From Bradyrhizobium sp. KBS0727 (GTDB taxonomy: Bacteria; Pseudomonadota; Alphaproteobacteria; Rhizobiales; Xanthobacteraceae), in contig NZ_CP042176.1 of assembly GCF_005937885.2 (NCBI RefSeq), positions 3,219,501-3,283,500 on the forward strand: DNA of 64,000 nucleotides, read 5' to 3'. Made by a program: the position numbers and the translations under genes. The stretch's first letter is position 1. The number at the start of each line of letters is the position of its first letter. The notes beneath the pieces are model-generated. The model ran no database searches. It had not been told where the DNA came from and saw only the letters and a program-made list of their open reading frames with translations. Positions 1-8,841 of the stretch are shown in pieces.

Positions 1-1906
1 CGATGCGCTCCATGTCGAAATGGCCGACGAGGCGGTGCTGATCGGCCCGCCGGCCGCGGCCGAGAGTTATCTGTTGATCGACAAGATCGTCGAGGCTTGC
101 CGCAAGACCGGCGCCCAGGCCGTGCATCCCGGCTACGGCTTCCTGTCCGAGCGCGAATCCTTTCCGCGGGCGCTGGAAGCGGCCGGTGTCGTCTTCATCG
201 GTCCCAATCCCGGCGCCATCGCCGCGATGGGCGACAAGATCGAATCCAAGAAGGCCGCCGCAAAGGCCAATGTCTCGACGGTGCCCGGACATCTCGGAGT
301 GATCGAGGACGAAAAGCATGCGGTGAAGATCGCCGACGAGATCGGCTATCCCGTGATGATCAAGGCCTCCGCCGGCGGCGGCGGCAAGGGGATGCGGATC
401 GCGCATTCGACGTCCGAAGTCGCCGAAGGCTTCAACCTCGCCAAGGCCGAAGCCAAGTCGTCGTTCGGCGACGACCGCGTCTTCATTGAAAAATTCATCG
501 TCGATCCCCGCCACATCGAAATCCAGGTGCTCGGCGACAAGCATGGCAACGTGATCTATCTCGGCGAGCGCGAATGTTCGATCCAGCGCCGCAACCAGAA
601 GGTCATCGAGGAAGCGCCGTCGCCGCTGCTGGATGAGACCACCCGCCGCAAGATGGGCGAGCAGGCGGTGTCGCTGGCGAAAGCGGTCAATTACGATTCC
701 GCGGGCACCGTCGAGTTCGTCGCCGGCCAGGACAAAAGCTTCTACTTCCTGGAGATGAACACCCGTCTGCAGGTCGAGCATCCCGTCACCGAACTGATCA
801 CCGGCATCGACCTCGTCGAGCAGATGATCCGCTCCGCCGCCGGCGAAAAGCTCTCGCTGGCGCAGAAGGACGTCACGCTGACCGGCTGGGCGGTGGAATC
901 GCGCGTCTATGCCGAAGACCCGTTCCGCAATTTCCTGCCCTCGATCGGCCGGCTGGTGAAATACCGTCCGCCGGCGGAAGCCCGCCTCGATGGCATCACC
1001 GTCCGCAACGACACCGGCGTGCAGGAAGGCGGCGAAATCTCGATCTATTACGATCCGATGATTGCGAAGCTGGTCACCCACGCGCCGTCACGCGCAGCCG
1101 CGATCGAGGCGCAATCGACCGCGCTGGATGCCTTCTATATCGACGGCATCCGCCACAACATTCCGTTCCTGTCGGCGCTGATGAGCCATCCGCGCTGGCG
1201 CGAGGGCAAGCTCTCGACCGGATTCATCGCCGAGGAATTCCCGAAAGGGTTTGCCGCGCGTGCGCCGGAGGGCGAGATCGCGCGGCGGCTGGCCGCCGTG
1301 GGCGCTGCGATCGATCACGTGCTCGGCGAGCGCAAGCGACAGATTTCCGGCCAGATGAGCGGCCGGGTGGTGCAGCGCGAGCGCCGCCGCGCGGTGTGGC
1401 TGGGCCGCGAGGAGATCGCGCTTGACGTGGCGCGTGAGGCCGACGGCATCGCGGTGCGCTTCATCGGCGCCGATGGTCTGCCCGGCAACCCGCATCAACT
1501 GGTCTCGACTTGGAGGCCGGGCGAGCCGGTCTGGCAGGGCAGGATCGACGGCCAGTTTGTCGCGATGCAGGTGCGCGCGATTCCCAACGGCATCCGCCTC
1601 GCGCATCAGGGCTTTGAAGTCCCGGTCAACGTCTTCACCGAGGGCGAGGCGGCGTCCGCGCGGCTGATGCCGGTAACGTCGGCTGCGGACACGGGCAAGA
1701 AGCTACTGTGCCCGATGCCCGGCCTCGTGGTCTCGATCGCCGTCAACGAAGGCCAGGAGGTCAAGGCCGGCGAGACGCTCGCGGTGGTCGAGGCGATGAA
1801 GATGCAGAACGTGCTGCGCGCCGAGCGCGACGGCACGGTGAAGAAGATCCACGCTGCCGCCGGCGCGACGCTGGCGGTCGACGCGCTGATCCTGGAGTTT
1901 GCTTAG
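1..1906 (+). CDS. pccA: Propionyl-CoA carboxylase alpha subunit (biotin carboxylase + BCCP), 5' end outside window
   Basis: The reading frame is already open at base 2 and encodes DALHVE before the first internal Met at 20, which matches the conserved N-terminal region of this family, so the true start lies upstream. The product carboxylates biotin with ATP and bicarbonate and passes the carboxyl group to propionyl-CoA on the partner beta subunit, in odd-chain fatty acid and branched amino acid breakdown. Visible are the ATP-grasp glycine loop GGGGKGM (about residue 118 from the Met at 20), the EMNTRLQVEHPVTE block of biotin carboxylases, a beta-barrel linker region as in PccA, and a C-terminal biotinyl domain with AMKMQN, whose central Lys carries biotin. 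The linker favours PccA over methylcrotonyl-CoA carboxylase. The beta subunit is not in the window. Confidence 0.93.
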   Translation, partial: DALHVEMADEAVLIGPPAAAESYLLIDKIVEACRKTGAQAVHPGYGFLSERESFPRALEAAGVVFIGPNPGAIAAMGDKIESKKAAAKANVSTVPGHLGVIEDEKHAVKIADEIGYPVMIKASAGGGGKGMRIAHSTSEVAEGFNLAKAEAKSSFGDDRVFIEKFIVDPRHIEIQVLGDKHGNVIYLGERECSIQRRNQKVIEEAPSPLLDETTRRKMGEQAVSLAKAVNYDSAGTVEFVAGQDKSFYFLEMNTRLQVEHPVTELITGIDLVEQMIRSAAGEKLSLAQKDVTLTGWAVESRVYAEDPFRNFLPSIGRLVKYRPPAEARLDGITVRNDTGVQEGGEISIYYDPMIAKLVTHAPSRAAAIEAQSTALDAFYIDGIRHNIPFLSALMSHPRWREGKLSTGFIAEEFPKGFAARAPEGEIARRLAAVGAAIDHVLGERKRQISGQMSGRVVQRERRRAVWLGREEIALDVAREADGIAVRFIGADGLPGNPHQLVSTWRPGEPVWQGRIDGQFVAMQVRAIPNGIRLAHQGFEVPVNVFTEGEAASARLMPVTSAADTGKKLLCPMPGLVVSIAVNEGQEVKAGETLAVVEAMKMQNVLRAERDGTVKKIHAAAGATLAVDALILEFA

Positions 1907-1924
1907 AGCGAACGGTGGTGAGAC

Positions 1925-2027
1925 CGTCATTCCGGGGCGATGCGAAGCATCGAACTAGGATGTGCAATTGCACATCCGAGAATCTCGAGATTCCGGGTCT
2001 GGTCCTTCGGACCATCCCGGAATGACG
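1925..2027. repeat. Dispersed palindromic intergenic element, family A (copy 1)
   Basis: About 103 bp between pccA and the next gene, bounded by arms CGTCATTCCGGG and CCCGGAATGACG. Inside are the hairpin GGTCCTTCGGACC and a central palindrome around AATCTCGAGATT. This copy also holds a perfect 20-bp palindrome, 1958-1977, with core GTGCAATTGCAC, which the other copy (41142-41223, opposite orientation) lacks. It is non-coding, and the downstream Shine-Dalgarno AAGAGG lies just outside it. Confidence 0.85.
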
Positions 2028-2048
2028 AAGAACAACAAGAGGTAAGCC

Positions 2049-2912
2049 ATGGCCTTCCGGAAACGCCGCGAGGCGCTGCGTTCGATCCTCAACGGTTCCG
2101 GCTGCATCCGGCCGGGCTCCGTCTACGACGCGACCTCGATCCGCATTGCCGAAGACCTCGGCTTCGAGGTCGGCATGTTCGGCGGCTCGGTCGCTTCACT
2201 GGCGGTGCTCGGCGATCCCGACATTGCGCTGATTACGCTCACCGAACTTTGCGAGCAGATGCGCCGGATGTCGCGCGGGGCAGCCTTGCCGGTGCTGGTC
2301 GATGCCGACCACGGTTATGGCAATGCGCTCAATGTCCGCCGTACCGTACAGGAACTCGAAGCCGCCGGTGCTGCCGGCCTGACCATCGAGGACACGCTGC
2401 TGCCGCAGGCGTTCGGGCAGGCCGAGACGCAGTTGATCTCGCGCGAGGAGGGCGTCGGCAAGATGAAGGCCGCGCTCGACGGGCGCAGCGATCCCTCGCT
2501 GGTCATCATCGGGCGCACCGGTGCGGTGTCGATCACGGGCCTTGATGACGCGATCGCGCGGGCGAAGGCCTATGAAGCCACCGGCGTCGACGCGCTGTTC
2601 TTCACCGGCATCAAGGATCGCGGCGAACTGGAGGCGGTCTCGGCCGCGACCCGATTGCCGATCGTGCTCGGTGGCGCGCCCGAATCGATGAGCGAGCTCG
2701 ATTATCTCGCAGGCCTGCGGGTAAGAATCGCGTTGCAGGGCCACGCGCCGTTCGCAGCGGCCACGCAGGCGGTCTACGAGACGCTGAAGGCGCTGCGCGA
2801 GGGCGCATCGCCAAAGAACTTGAAGGGGTTGCCGTCGGCGGAACTGATCAACCGGGCGATGCGCGAAGCCGACACCAAGTCGCGCGCGAACGCATTTCTC
2901 GGACTGAAGTAA
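2049..2912 (+). CDS. Oxaloacetate decarboxylase-type enzyme, isocitrate lyase/PEP mutase superfamily
   Basis: 287 residues, with a good ribosome site (AAGAGG) 7 bases before the ATG. The protein is a single TIM-barrel of the PEP mutase/isocitrate lyase superfamily. Near residue 90 it has [13 protein letters not shown], the metal-binding Asp-x-Asp-x-Gly segment, followed by [10 protein letters not shown] and the GRTGA strand. The usual KKCGH loop of isocitrate lyases is absent; the loop reads LPQAFGQ, as in the short oxaloacetate decarboxylases (EC 4.1.1.112 type) and related lyases. Likely soluble and Mg2+-dependent, acting on oxaloacetate or a similar 2-oxo acid; the exact substrate is inference. 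Its stop is one base from the acyP start, so the two are probably cotranscribed. Confidence 0.82.
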   Translation: MAFRKRREALRSILNGSGCIRPGSVYDATSIRIAEDLGFEVGMFGGSVASLAVLGDPDIALITLTELCEQMRRMSRGAALPVLVDADHGYGNALNVRRTVQELEAAGAAGLTIEDTLLPQAFGQAETQLISREEGVGKMKAALDGRSDPSLVIIGRTGAVSITGLDDAIARAKAYEATGVDALFFTGIKDRGELEAVSAATRLPIVLGGAPESMSELDYLAGLRVRIALQGHAPFAAATQAVYETLKALREGASPKNLKGLPSAELINRAMREADTKSRANAFLGLK

Positions 2913-2913
2913 C

Positions 2914-3213
2914 ATGAGTGCCGTGGTTCGCCACGTCATGGTTCGCGGCCGCGTGCAGGGCGTCGGTTACCGCGCCTTCGTCGATCATGAGGCGCGGGCG
3001 CGCAATCTCGAAGGCTGGGTGCGCAACCTTAGGGATGGCAGCGTCGAGGCGCTGTTCGCAGGGCCTGCGGACGTGGTTGCGGCCATGATCGCGGCATGCC
3101 GGCGCGGGCCATCGCCTGCGCGAGTCGATGCGATGCAGGAAGAGGCCGGCAATTCCGACGCGCTGAATCTGCGAAGGGCAGGGGAGCGCTTTTCGGTGCT
3201 GCCGACAATCTAG
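2914..3213 (+). CDS. acyP: Acylphosphatase
   Basis: 99 residues, the usual family size. The N-terminal signature GRVQGVGYR (residues 11-19) forms the phosphate-binding loop with the catalytic Arg, and [10 protein letters not shown] supplies the conserved Asn. The enzyme hydrolyses the carboxyl-phosphate bond of acyl phosphates in the cytoplasm. The ATG begins one base after the stop of the upstream lyase gene, so translation is probably coupled. A 46-residue membrane peptide gene follows after 11 bases and may belong to the same transcript. Confidence 0.93.
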   Translation: MSAVVRHVMVRGRVQGVGYRAFVDHEARARNLEGWVRNLRDGSVEALFAGPADVVAAMIAACRRGPSPARVDAMQEEAGNSDALNLRRAGERFSVLPTI

Positions 3214-3224
3214 AGGGTGATCGA

Positions 3225-3365
3225 ATGAAAACGAGGGCTCCGCGACGCGACTGGAGGCGAATCCATCACTCACCGATATTCTGGGTCGGGGTGGTAATGT
3301 GCCTGGCGGCGATCACGATCTACGTGCTTTCGGATGACCTGTCGTGGCGGCCCGGAGCGCACTAG
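3225..3365 (+). CDS. Small single-pass membrane protein, unknown function
   Basis: 46 codons from ATG at 3225 to TAG. A Shine-Dalgarno GAGGG lies 8 bases upstream, and the gene follows acyP by 11 bases. The N-terminus is strongly basic (MKTRAPRRDWRRIHH), then comes one hydrophobic helix of about 19 residues (FWVGVVMCLAAITIYVL) and a short polar tail. The positive-inside rule suggests a cytoplasmic N-terminus. I do not recognise a family. The membrane pattern and ribosome site make it likely to be translated. Confidence 0.6.
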   Translation: MKTRAPRRDWRRIHHSPIFWVGVVMCLAAITIYVLSDDLSWRPGAH

Positions 3366-3381
3366 CTGCCAAGGGAAAGCG

Positions 3382-3534
3382 CTAGAACAATCCCGGACTG
3401 AGGTCGACGCCGTAGGTCATCAGCAGCACGGAGACGAACAGTCCCGCGAGGCAAAACAGCAGAAGCTGCTTGAGGGTTTCGACCTCGCTGACGCTGGCAA
3501 AGGCGCGTGACAGCGGGCGTGCGATAGCAGTCAT
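3382..3534 (-). CDS. Small single-pass membrane protein, unknown function
   Basis: 50 codons starting MTAIARPLSRAF at 3534. GGAGG sits 6 bases upstream of this ATG on the minus strand, which decides the start over a longer in-frame extension. One hydrophobic segment of about 20 residues (LLLFCLAGLFVSVLLMTYGV) is followed by a short C-terminus. It is convergent with the 46-residue membrane peptide gene, their stops 16 bases apart. No family recognised. Confidence 0.6.
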   Translation of the reverse strand: MTAIARPLSRAFASVSEVETLKQLLLFCLAGLFVSVLLMTYGVDLSPGLF

Positions 3535-3647
3535 ATGCGACCTCCATGCTCCTGCGCCCGGCAGTGGCGAATTCGAAGCTAGCGCAGATCGCGGCGGCCG
3601 AATGTGAGCTGGCTCACCTGTCATAAAAATCAGACGGCTGAAGCCGT

Positions 3648-5624
3648 TTACGTGCGGGCGAGGTCGATGCGTTGGCGCGGCTCATTCTGTTCGCCTGCGG
3701 GGCCTTGCGGATCGGGCTGGATCGATGCGGCAGCGACGTATCGCAGGTCAAGCGCGGAATAGACCACGCTGCGGTTACGGCCGAGGCGCTTGGCTTCGTA
3801 GAGCGCGGCGTCGGCTTCCCCGACCAGCACGGATTGGTCGAGCGTGGCTGATGTCCTGGCGGCAATGCCGGCGCTGATGGTGACATAGCCGCGGTTGGCG
3901 GCGGCGTTGGTAATCCCCAGCGCCCGGACGGTCAGCCGGATGGACTCGGCGACCCTTAGCGCGGCGTCCTCCGACGTGTTCGGCAGCACGACCGCGAATT
4001 CCTCGCCGCCGTAGCGGGCCGACAGGCCCGAAACGGCCGCCATCGCGTCGCCGATCACCTTGGCGACGGCCTGCAGGCAGCGGTCGCCGGCCTGGTGTCC
4101 ATAGGTGTCATTGTATCCCTTGAAATTGTCGATATCGAACAGCAGCACGGCGATCTGGTCGCAAGCTTCATATTCCCGGCGCAGGAAACTATCGAAGCTT
4201 CGCCGGTTGGTCAGCCCGGTCAGGCCGTCGGTCGCCGCCAGCTGGGTCAGGCGGCGGTTGAGCAGGTTGACCTCATCCTCCATCCGCTTGCGTTCCGTGA
4301 CGTCGCGGAGCACGCCGACAAACTCCGCTTCAGTCGGATCGTCACTTTGCGATGCCATCTTGAAGTTGATCTCGACCCACGCGATTGAGCCATTGAGGCG
4401 GAACATCCGGAACATCACCGTGCTGACGCGTCCCGGTTCGGCCAGCCGTGCGCTTGCAGTCCTGGAGCTCTCCTTGTCGTCGGGATGGATCAGATCGAAG
4501 CATGATTTGCCGACCAGGTCCTGTGCGCGCAGCCCGAGCACGGGTTCGACCGAATGGGAGACGAAGCGAAGAATGCCGCGGGCATCGATCAGGATGATGA
4601 CGTCGGCGATGTGGTTGGCAAGCAAGCGATAGCGGGCCTCGCTCTCCCGAAGCCTCCGCTCGGTCCGGATACGAAAGCGGAACTGGGACGAGAGCACGGC
4701 GGCGAGCAGGACGATGATACACAACAGCACGCCCGCGACCAGCGCGTCGGTGCGTAACGTCGTCAGCCATCCGGAAAGCAGCCAGTCCTCGGACATCGCT
4801 ACCGTGACGACTACGGGATATTGCGGCGTTTCCTCGTAGCTGAAATATTTCACGATGCCGTCGAAGGGCGAGATAATCTTGTAGGCGCCGACGGAACTCA
4901 GCCGGAGATGCTTTGTGAACAGGTCCGTTTTCGACAGATCCGCGGTCGCATCCGAGTGCGGCCAGCGAATCAGAACGGTCCCGTCGCTCCGGATCAGGGT
5001 GATGCCGCCATCGGGACCGAGCTGGAACAACCGGTAGAAGCCGTTGAAATAGTCGCTGTCGATGGCGGCGGTGAGCACGCCGGCAAAACTGCCGTCCTGG
5101 TGCTCGATGCGTTTGGAAAGCAGGATCGTCGGCCGCCCGGTCAGGCGCGACTGCAGTGGCTCGCTGATGCGCAGCGCCTGGCCGGACGTGTCGCGATGGA
5201 AGATGAAGTATTTGCGGTCGGCATTGTTGTGATGCGGCGTCTGCGGCAGCGACGAATACCGCCACTCGCCGTTGGCGTCGAGCACGCCGATCTCGCGCAA
5301 TTGCGGCAGCGTGGCGACCGTTTCCGCCAGGTATTTGTTGAACCGTTCCGGCAACGGGTCCTGATACCTCAGCAGGCTGACCATGGCGGTCAACGCGATG
5401 TCCGCCGCCTGAATGGTATGGGCGGCGTGCTCGGCCAGCGAGTGGGCGAGGTTTTGAATGTCGGTATTGCCGCGTGCCAGGGTGGCCGTCTTGGCTTCGA
5501 GCGCCTTCCAGACCACGATGCCGACGATGCAGGCGGTCATCACAAGCGCGAAAATGATCACGACCGCTCCCGGCGTAACCCGCCGCAGCGGCCCGCCGGA
5601 ACCGGACTGACCTCGATCGCTCAT
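3648..5624 (-). CDS. Membrane-bound sensor diguanylate cyclase (periplasmic sensor - PAS - GGDEF)
   Basis: 658 residues. A transmembrane helix at about 19-41, a periplasmic double-PAS-like sensor region to about 290, and a second helix near 293-315 are followed by a cytoplasmic PAS domain (about 335-450, ending VLRDVTERKRMEDE) and a GGDEF domain. The active loop is intact (ARYGGEEF, about residue 535), as are the metal-binding DIDNF and the NDTYGHQAGD stretch, so it should make c-di-GMP from two GTP. The inhibitory RxxD motif expected five residues before the loop is missing (SGLS in its place), so product inhibition through that site is not expected. The hybrid kinase gene upstream on the same strand ends 187 bases away. 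The ligand is unknown. Confidence 0.9.
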   Translation of the reverse strand: MSDRGQSGSGGPLRRVTPGAVVIIFALVMTACIVGIVVWKALEAKTATLARGNTDIQNLAHSLAEHAAHTIQAADIALTAMVSLLRYQDPLPERFNKYLAETVATLPQLREIGVLDANGEWRYSSLPQTPHHNNADRKYFIFHRDTSGQALRISEPLQSRLTGRPTILLSKRIEHQDGSFAGVLTAAIDSDYFNGFYRLFQLGPDGGITLIRSDGTVLIRWPHSDATADLSKTDLFTKHLRLSSVGAYKIISPFDGIVKYFSYEETPQYPVVVTVAMSEDWLLSGWLTTLRTDALVAGVLLCIIVLLAAVLSSQFRFRIRTERRLRESEARYRLLANHIADVIILIDARGILRFVSHSVEPVLGLRAQDLVGKSCFDLIHPDDKESSRTASARLAEPGRVSTVMFRMFRLNGSIAWVEINFKMASQSDDPTEAEFVGVLRDVTERKRMEDEVNLLNRRLTQLAATDGLTGLTNRRSFDSFLRREYEACDQIAVLLFDIDNFKGYNDTYGHQAGDRCLQAVAKVIGDAMAAVSGLSARYGGEEFAVVLPNTSEDAALRVAESIRLTVRALGITNAAANRGYVTISAGIAARTSATLDQSVLVGEADAALYEAKRLGRNRSVVYSALDLRYVAAASIQPDPQGPAGEQNEPRQRIDLART

Positions 5625-5811
5625 CTCTCGCCTTGTCGGCCGTGGCCGGCCATTCCAACCGGTGGCTAAACGCGCGCCGGAATCTAACGGCCGAGAGGTG
5701 CCAATGAGGTTAACAGGTCAATCAGGAAAACAACGGAGGAAGGGCCGGCGTTGTTCCTCCGCGCGGAACTGGAACACTTCGGATGAGGGGCCGATCCGCG
5801 ATCGGGATCGA

Positions 5812-7347
5812 TCAGTCTTCGCCCGCCCGCGGCAATTTCGCGATCGCCTGGCTCAACTGGTGAATTTCATAGGGCTTGCGGAGAATGGGAAAATCGCCGC
5901 GCACGCTCGCGGCGGCGTTGCTGTAGCCGGTTGCCAGCAGGATCGGAAGGTCGGGCCGGATCGCCCTCAGGCGGCGCGCCAGGTCAAGCCCGTCTATTTT
6001 GCCCGGCATCACGACGTCGGAGAACACGAGGTCGACTCCGTTGTGCTCGATCGCGCGGAGGGCTGCTTCGGCATCGTCCACGCGGTGGACGGTATAACCG
6101 AGCTGCTCGAGCAGATTGGCGCTGACGGTCGCAACCTCCGGATTGTCTTCGACGAGAAGCACGGTGCCGCTGCCGCCGGTCTCGACGCCATGGCTTTGGT
6201 CGACCGCCGCACTGACATCCTTGCGCGGCAGCAGGATCGTCATCTTCGTGCCCTTGCCGATTTCACTTGCGACCCTGACCGTCCCGCCGGCCTGGTGCGC
6301 GAAACCGTGGACCTGCGAAAGTCCAAGCCCCGTCCCCTTGCCGATCGGCTTGGTCGTGAAGAAGGGATCAAATATCCGGCTCAACACATCCGGTGCGATG
6401 CCTATTCCGGTGTCCGCGACGGAGATGGCGACGTAGTCGCCGGCGCAGGCTTGCTCGTCGAGCGTAAGGTTGTGCGCCGAGATCGCAATGACGCCGCCGC
6501 CGGGCATCGCGTCGCGTGCGTTGACGGTGAGGTTGACCAGTGCCGTCTCGAACTCCGTGACGTCGACGACAACCGGCCAGATGTCCCGCGCGAGGTCGAA
6601 TTGCAGCGTCACGGTGCCGCCGACGCCGGTATTGAGAATCTCGTGCACGGCATTGATCCGGGCGGCGACGTCGATGGCCTCGGGATTGACGCTTTGCCGC
6701 CGCGCGAAGGTCAGTAGCTGGCTGGTGAGAACGGCGCCGCGCTTGGCGGCCGTCTCGATCGCCGTCAGCGCGCGCAGACGTCCGGCTTCGTTGTCGTTGC
6801 CCTTCTTCAGCGTATGAAGACTGCCGCTGATGACCATGAGAAGATTGTTGAAATCGTGCGCCACGCCGCCGGTGAGCTGGCCTAGCGCCTCGAGCTTCTG
6901 CGACTCCGCCAGTTGCTGTTGCATCCGTTCGAGCTTGATCTGGGCCTCGCGGCGCTCGGTGATGTCGCGGGTGATCTTGGCGAAGCCGACGAGCCGGCCT
7001 TGCTCGCGGATGGGGTCGATGACGACGCTGGCCCAGAAGAAGGAGCCGTCCTTGCGGACGCGCCAGCCGTCCTCTTCATAGCGGCCCTGTTCCGCGGCAA
7101 TCCGCAAAGCGCGCTTCGGCTTGCCATTGGCGCGGTCGGCTTCGGTATAAAAGCACGAGAAATGACGGCCCAGAATCTCCGCGGGCGAATAACCCTTGAT
7201 CCGCTGGCCGCCGCTGTTCCAACTGGTGACGATGCCAGTCGGATCCAGCATGTAAAGCGCATAGTCGGCAACACCTTCGACCAAGAGTCGGAAACTACGT
7301 TCGCTCTCGAACAGATCCCGTTGCTGCTGTTTGTCTTTTCCGGACAT
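5812..7347 (-). CDS. PAS-containing hybrid histidine kinase with C-terminal receiver domain
   Basis: 511 residues, no membrane helix, so probably cytoplasmic. Order: PAS domain (about 15-135, ending FAKITRDITERREAQ), a short coiled segment, the dimerisation/phosphoacceptor block GGVAHDFNNLL with His near 163, an ATPase domain (NLTVNARDAMPGGG N-box, DTGIGI, GKGTGLGLS), and a receiver domain with phosphoacceptor Asp near 444 in FSDVVMPG and a conserved Lys in LRKPY. The HDFNNLL type is common among hybrid kinases with fused receivers. The PAS lacks the Cys motif of LOV photosensors. No response regulator gene is adjacent; the diguanylate cyclase downstream on the same strand may be cotranscribed. 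Confidence 0.9.
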   Translation of the reverse strand: MSGKDKQQQRDLFESERSFRLLVEGVADYALYMLDPTGIVTSWNSGGQRIKGYSPAEILGRHFSCFYTEADRANGKPKRALRIAAEQGRYEEDGWRVRKDGSFFWASVVIDPIREQGRLVGFAKITRDITERREAQIKLERMQQQLAESQKLEALGQLTGGVAHDFNNLLMVISGSLHTLKKGNDNEAGRLRALTAIETAAKRGAVLTSQLLTFARRQSVNPEAIDVAARINAVHEILNTGVGGTVTLQFDLARDIWPVVVDVTEFETALVNLTVNARDAMPGGGVIAISAHNLTLDEQACAGDYVAISVADTGIGIAPDVLSRIFDPFFTTKPIGKGTGLGLSQVHGFAHQAGGTVRVASEIGKGTKMTILLPRKDVSAAVDQSHGVETGGSGTVLLVEDNPEVATVSANLLEQLGYTVHRVDDAEAALRAIEHNGVDLVFSDVVMPGKIDGLDLARRLRAIRPDLPILLATGYSNAAASVRGDFPILRKPYEIHQLSQAIAKLPRAGED

Positions 7348-7430
7348 CTGCGCCCCTGTCTAAGGTGCCGAAACGCACAGCGCGTGGATTCGTTCCGACC
7401 GCCTGGCAATTTGTTCTGCCGAAGACGCGG

Positions 7431-8282
7431 CTACCCCGTTGCCGCGCTTCGAAACGTCGCCGCCAGTATCCGCAATGCCGCCAGCTTGGCGGGGTCGCTG
7501 ACCCTGGAATGCAGCATCACTTTCGAGGTTCCAAGTCGCGGCAGCCGCTCGGCCGATCCGATATCGATGAGGCCGGCAGGCGCAATCCGGCGGGCGAGCG
7601 GGGCAACCGCCAGTCCCGCCAGGGCCGCGGCGGCTACGGCCGTGACACCGCCGCCGACAAACGTCTCGTTCCAGGCGATGCCGGCCTTGTCGAGCGCGCG
7701 GACGGCGATCGCGCGCACGCCGCAGGGCGGCGCCAGCGTTGCCAGCCGCAACGGCTCGCCCCGGCGCCGGGCGAAACGCTTGGCGGCGAACCAGCCGAAT
7801 TCATCGACCGTCAGCTTCTCGCCGCCGCGCCGGCTGCCTTCCTGCCGTACCACGATCGCGTCGAGTTCGCCGGCATCGTAGGCATCGACGATCGCGCGCG
7901 AAAAGCCGATCGTGACGTTAAGCGCCAGTTGCGATGACATCGCGTGCAGCCGCTCGAGCAGCGGCACCAGCTCCGGTCCGCCGGCGTGGTCGCTGATCCC
8001 GAGCGACAAAATCTGCCGCGCTGGCTTCTCGCCGGACAATGCGCGGTCGTGCGCCTCCATCAGCGTGCGGGCGTGATGCAGGAATGCCTCGCCGTCGGCG
8101 GTCAGTCCCACCGACCGCGGCGAGCGTTCGACCAGCCGCTTGCCGACCACGGCCTCGAGCCGCTGCAGTTTCAGGCTGACCGAGGCCTGGGTGGTGCCGA
8201 GCGCTTCGGCCGTGCGGGTGAAGCTCTGCAGTTCGGCGACCAGCAAGAAGGCCTGCACGGTATCGATGTCGAGGGTGCTCAT
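7431..8282 (-). CDS. LysR-family transcriptional regulator
   Basis: 283 residues from ATG at 8282 (MSTLDIDTVQAF). A GTG eight codons further up is possible, but the family aligns best from the ATG. Residues 1-62 form the winged helix-turn-helix (SFTRTAEALGTTQASVSLKLQRLE), followed by the linker helix and a two-lobe substrate-binding domain. It is divergent from a tautomerase gene across 121 bases. LysR proteins typically control the divergent neighbour and themselves from the shared region, so the tautomerase is the likely target (inference). Ligand unknown. Confidence 0.9.
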   Translation of the reverse strand: MSTLDIDTVQAFLLVAELQSFTRTAEALGTTQASVSLKLQRLEAVVGKRLVERSPRSVGLTADGEAFLHHARTLMEAHDRALSGEKPARQILSLGISDHAGGPELVPLLERLHAMSSQLALNVTIGFSRAIVDAYDAGELDAIVVRQEGSRRGGEKLTVDEFGWFAAKRFARRRGEPLRLATLAPPCGVRAIAVRALDKAGIAWNETFVGGGVTAVAAAALAGLAVAPLARRIAPAGLIDIGSAERLPRLGTSKVMLHSRVSDPAKLAALRILAATFRSAATG

Positions 8283-8403
8283 GTCATCATGAATAATAGT
8301 TATCACTGTTATGAAGAGAGATAAGATACCAAAATGACGCTGGCAGGTCTAGTTGGAGGTGGCGCGGTCGATAACGCGCGAAGCAAGCCCACGGAGAACG
8401 ATC
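8283..8403. promoter_or_regulatory. Divergent lysR/tautomerase promoter region with A/T-rich near-repeats
   Basis: The 8290-8325 stretch is unusually A/T-rich for this DNA and holds TAGTTATCACTGTTAT with a second TTAT-type half and GATAAGATA nearby. It is the only candidate LysR-type binding region between the two genes. The half-sites are imperfect and no clear T-N11-A palindrome stands out. Confidence 0.35.
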
Positions 8404-8832
8404 ATGCCGCTCATTACCGTCACCTATTCGAGCTTTCGGAAAGCGCCGTCGCTGAAGGCCGAGATTGCGTCCGCCGTCAGCGATCTGACCGCTGACATCC
8501 TGCACAAGGATCCCAGGGTCACGGCGGTTATCGTCAAGTCGGTCGACGCCGCTGACTGGTTCGCCGGCGGCAGGTCGCTCGGGGAACAGAGCCTCGCCAG
8601 CTTCTGGCTCGACGTCCATGTCAGCGAAGGCACCAACACCAAGGACGAGAAGGCGGCCTATCTTGCCGCCGTCTTCAAGCGCATGGGCGAACTGCTCGGG
8701 CCGCTGCATGAAGAGAGCTACGCGCATGTCGACGAGGTCAAAGGCGATGCCTACGGCTTCGGCGGCCTCACCCAGGAGCGTCGCTACATCGCCGGCAAGC
8801 TGGAAGTCGCGCCGCAGAAGGCCGTGGCGTAA
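8404..8832 (+). CDS. Tautomerase-family protein
   Basis: 142 residues from ATG at 8404, with GGAGAA 7 bases upstream. The start is decided by the N-terminal sequence MPLITVTYSS: in this superfamily Pro-1, exposed after Met removal, is the catalytic base, so a longer in-frame start at 8353 would bury it. The chain is about twice the length of a 4-oxalocrotonate tautomerase monomer, as in fused or MSAD-like members. It probably isomerises or hydrates a small enol or ketone; the substrate is not deducible. The divergent LysR gene probably regulates it. Confidence 0.82.
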   Translation: MPLITVTYSSFRKAPSLKAEIASAVSDLTADILHKDPRVTAVIVKSVDAADWFAGGRSLGEQSLASFWLDVHVSEGTNTKDEKAAYLAAVFKRMGELLGPLHEESYAHVDEVKGDAYGFGGLTQERRYIAGKLEVAPQKAVA

Positions 8833-8841
8833 GACCCCACG

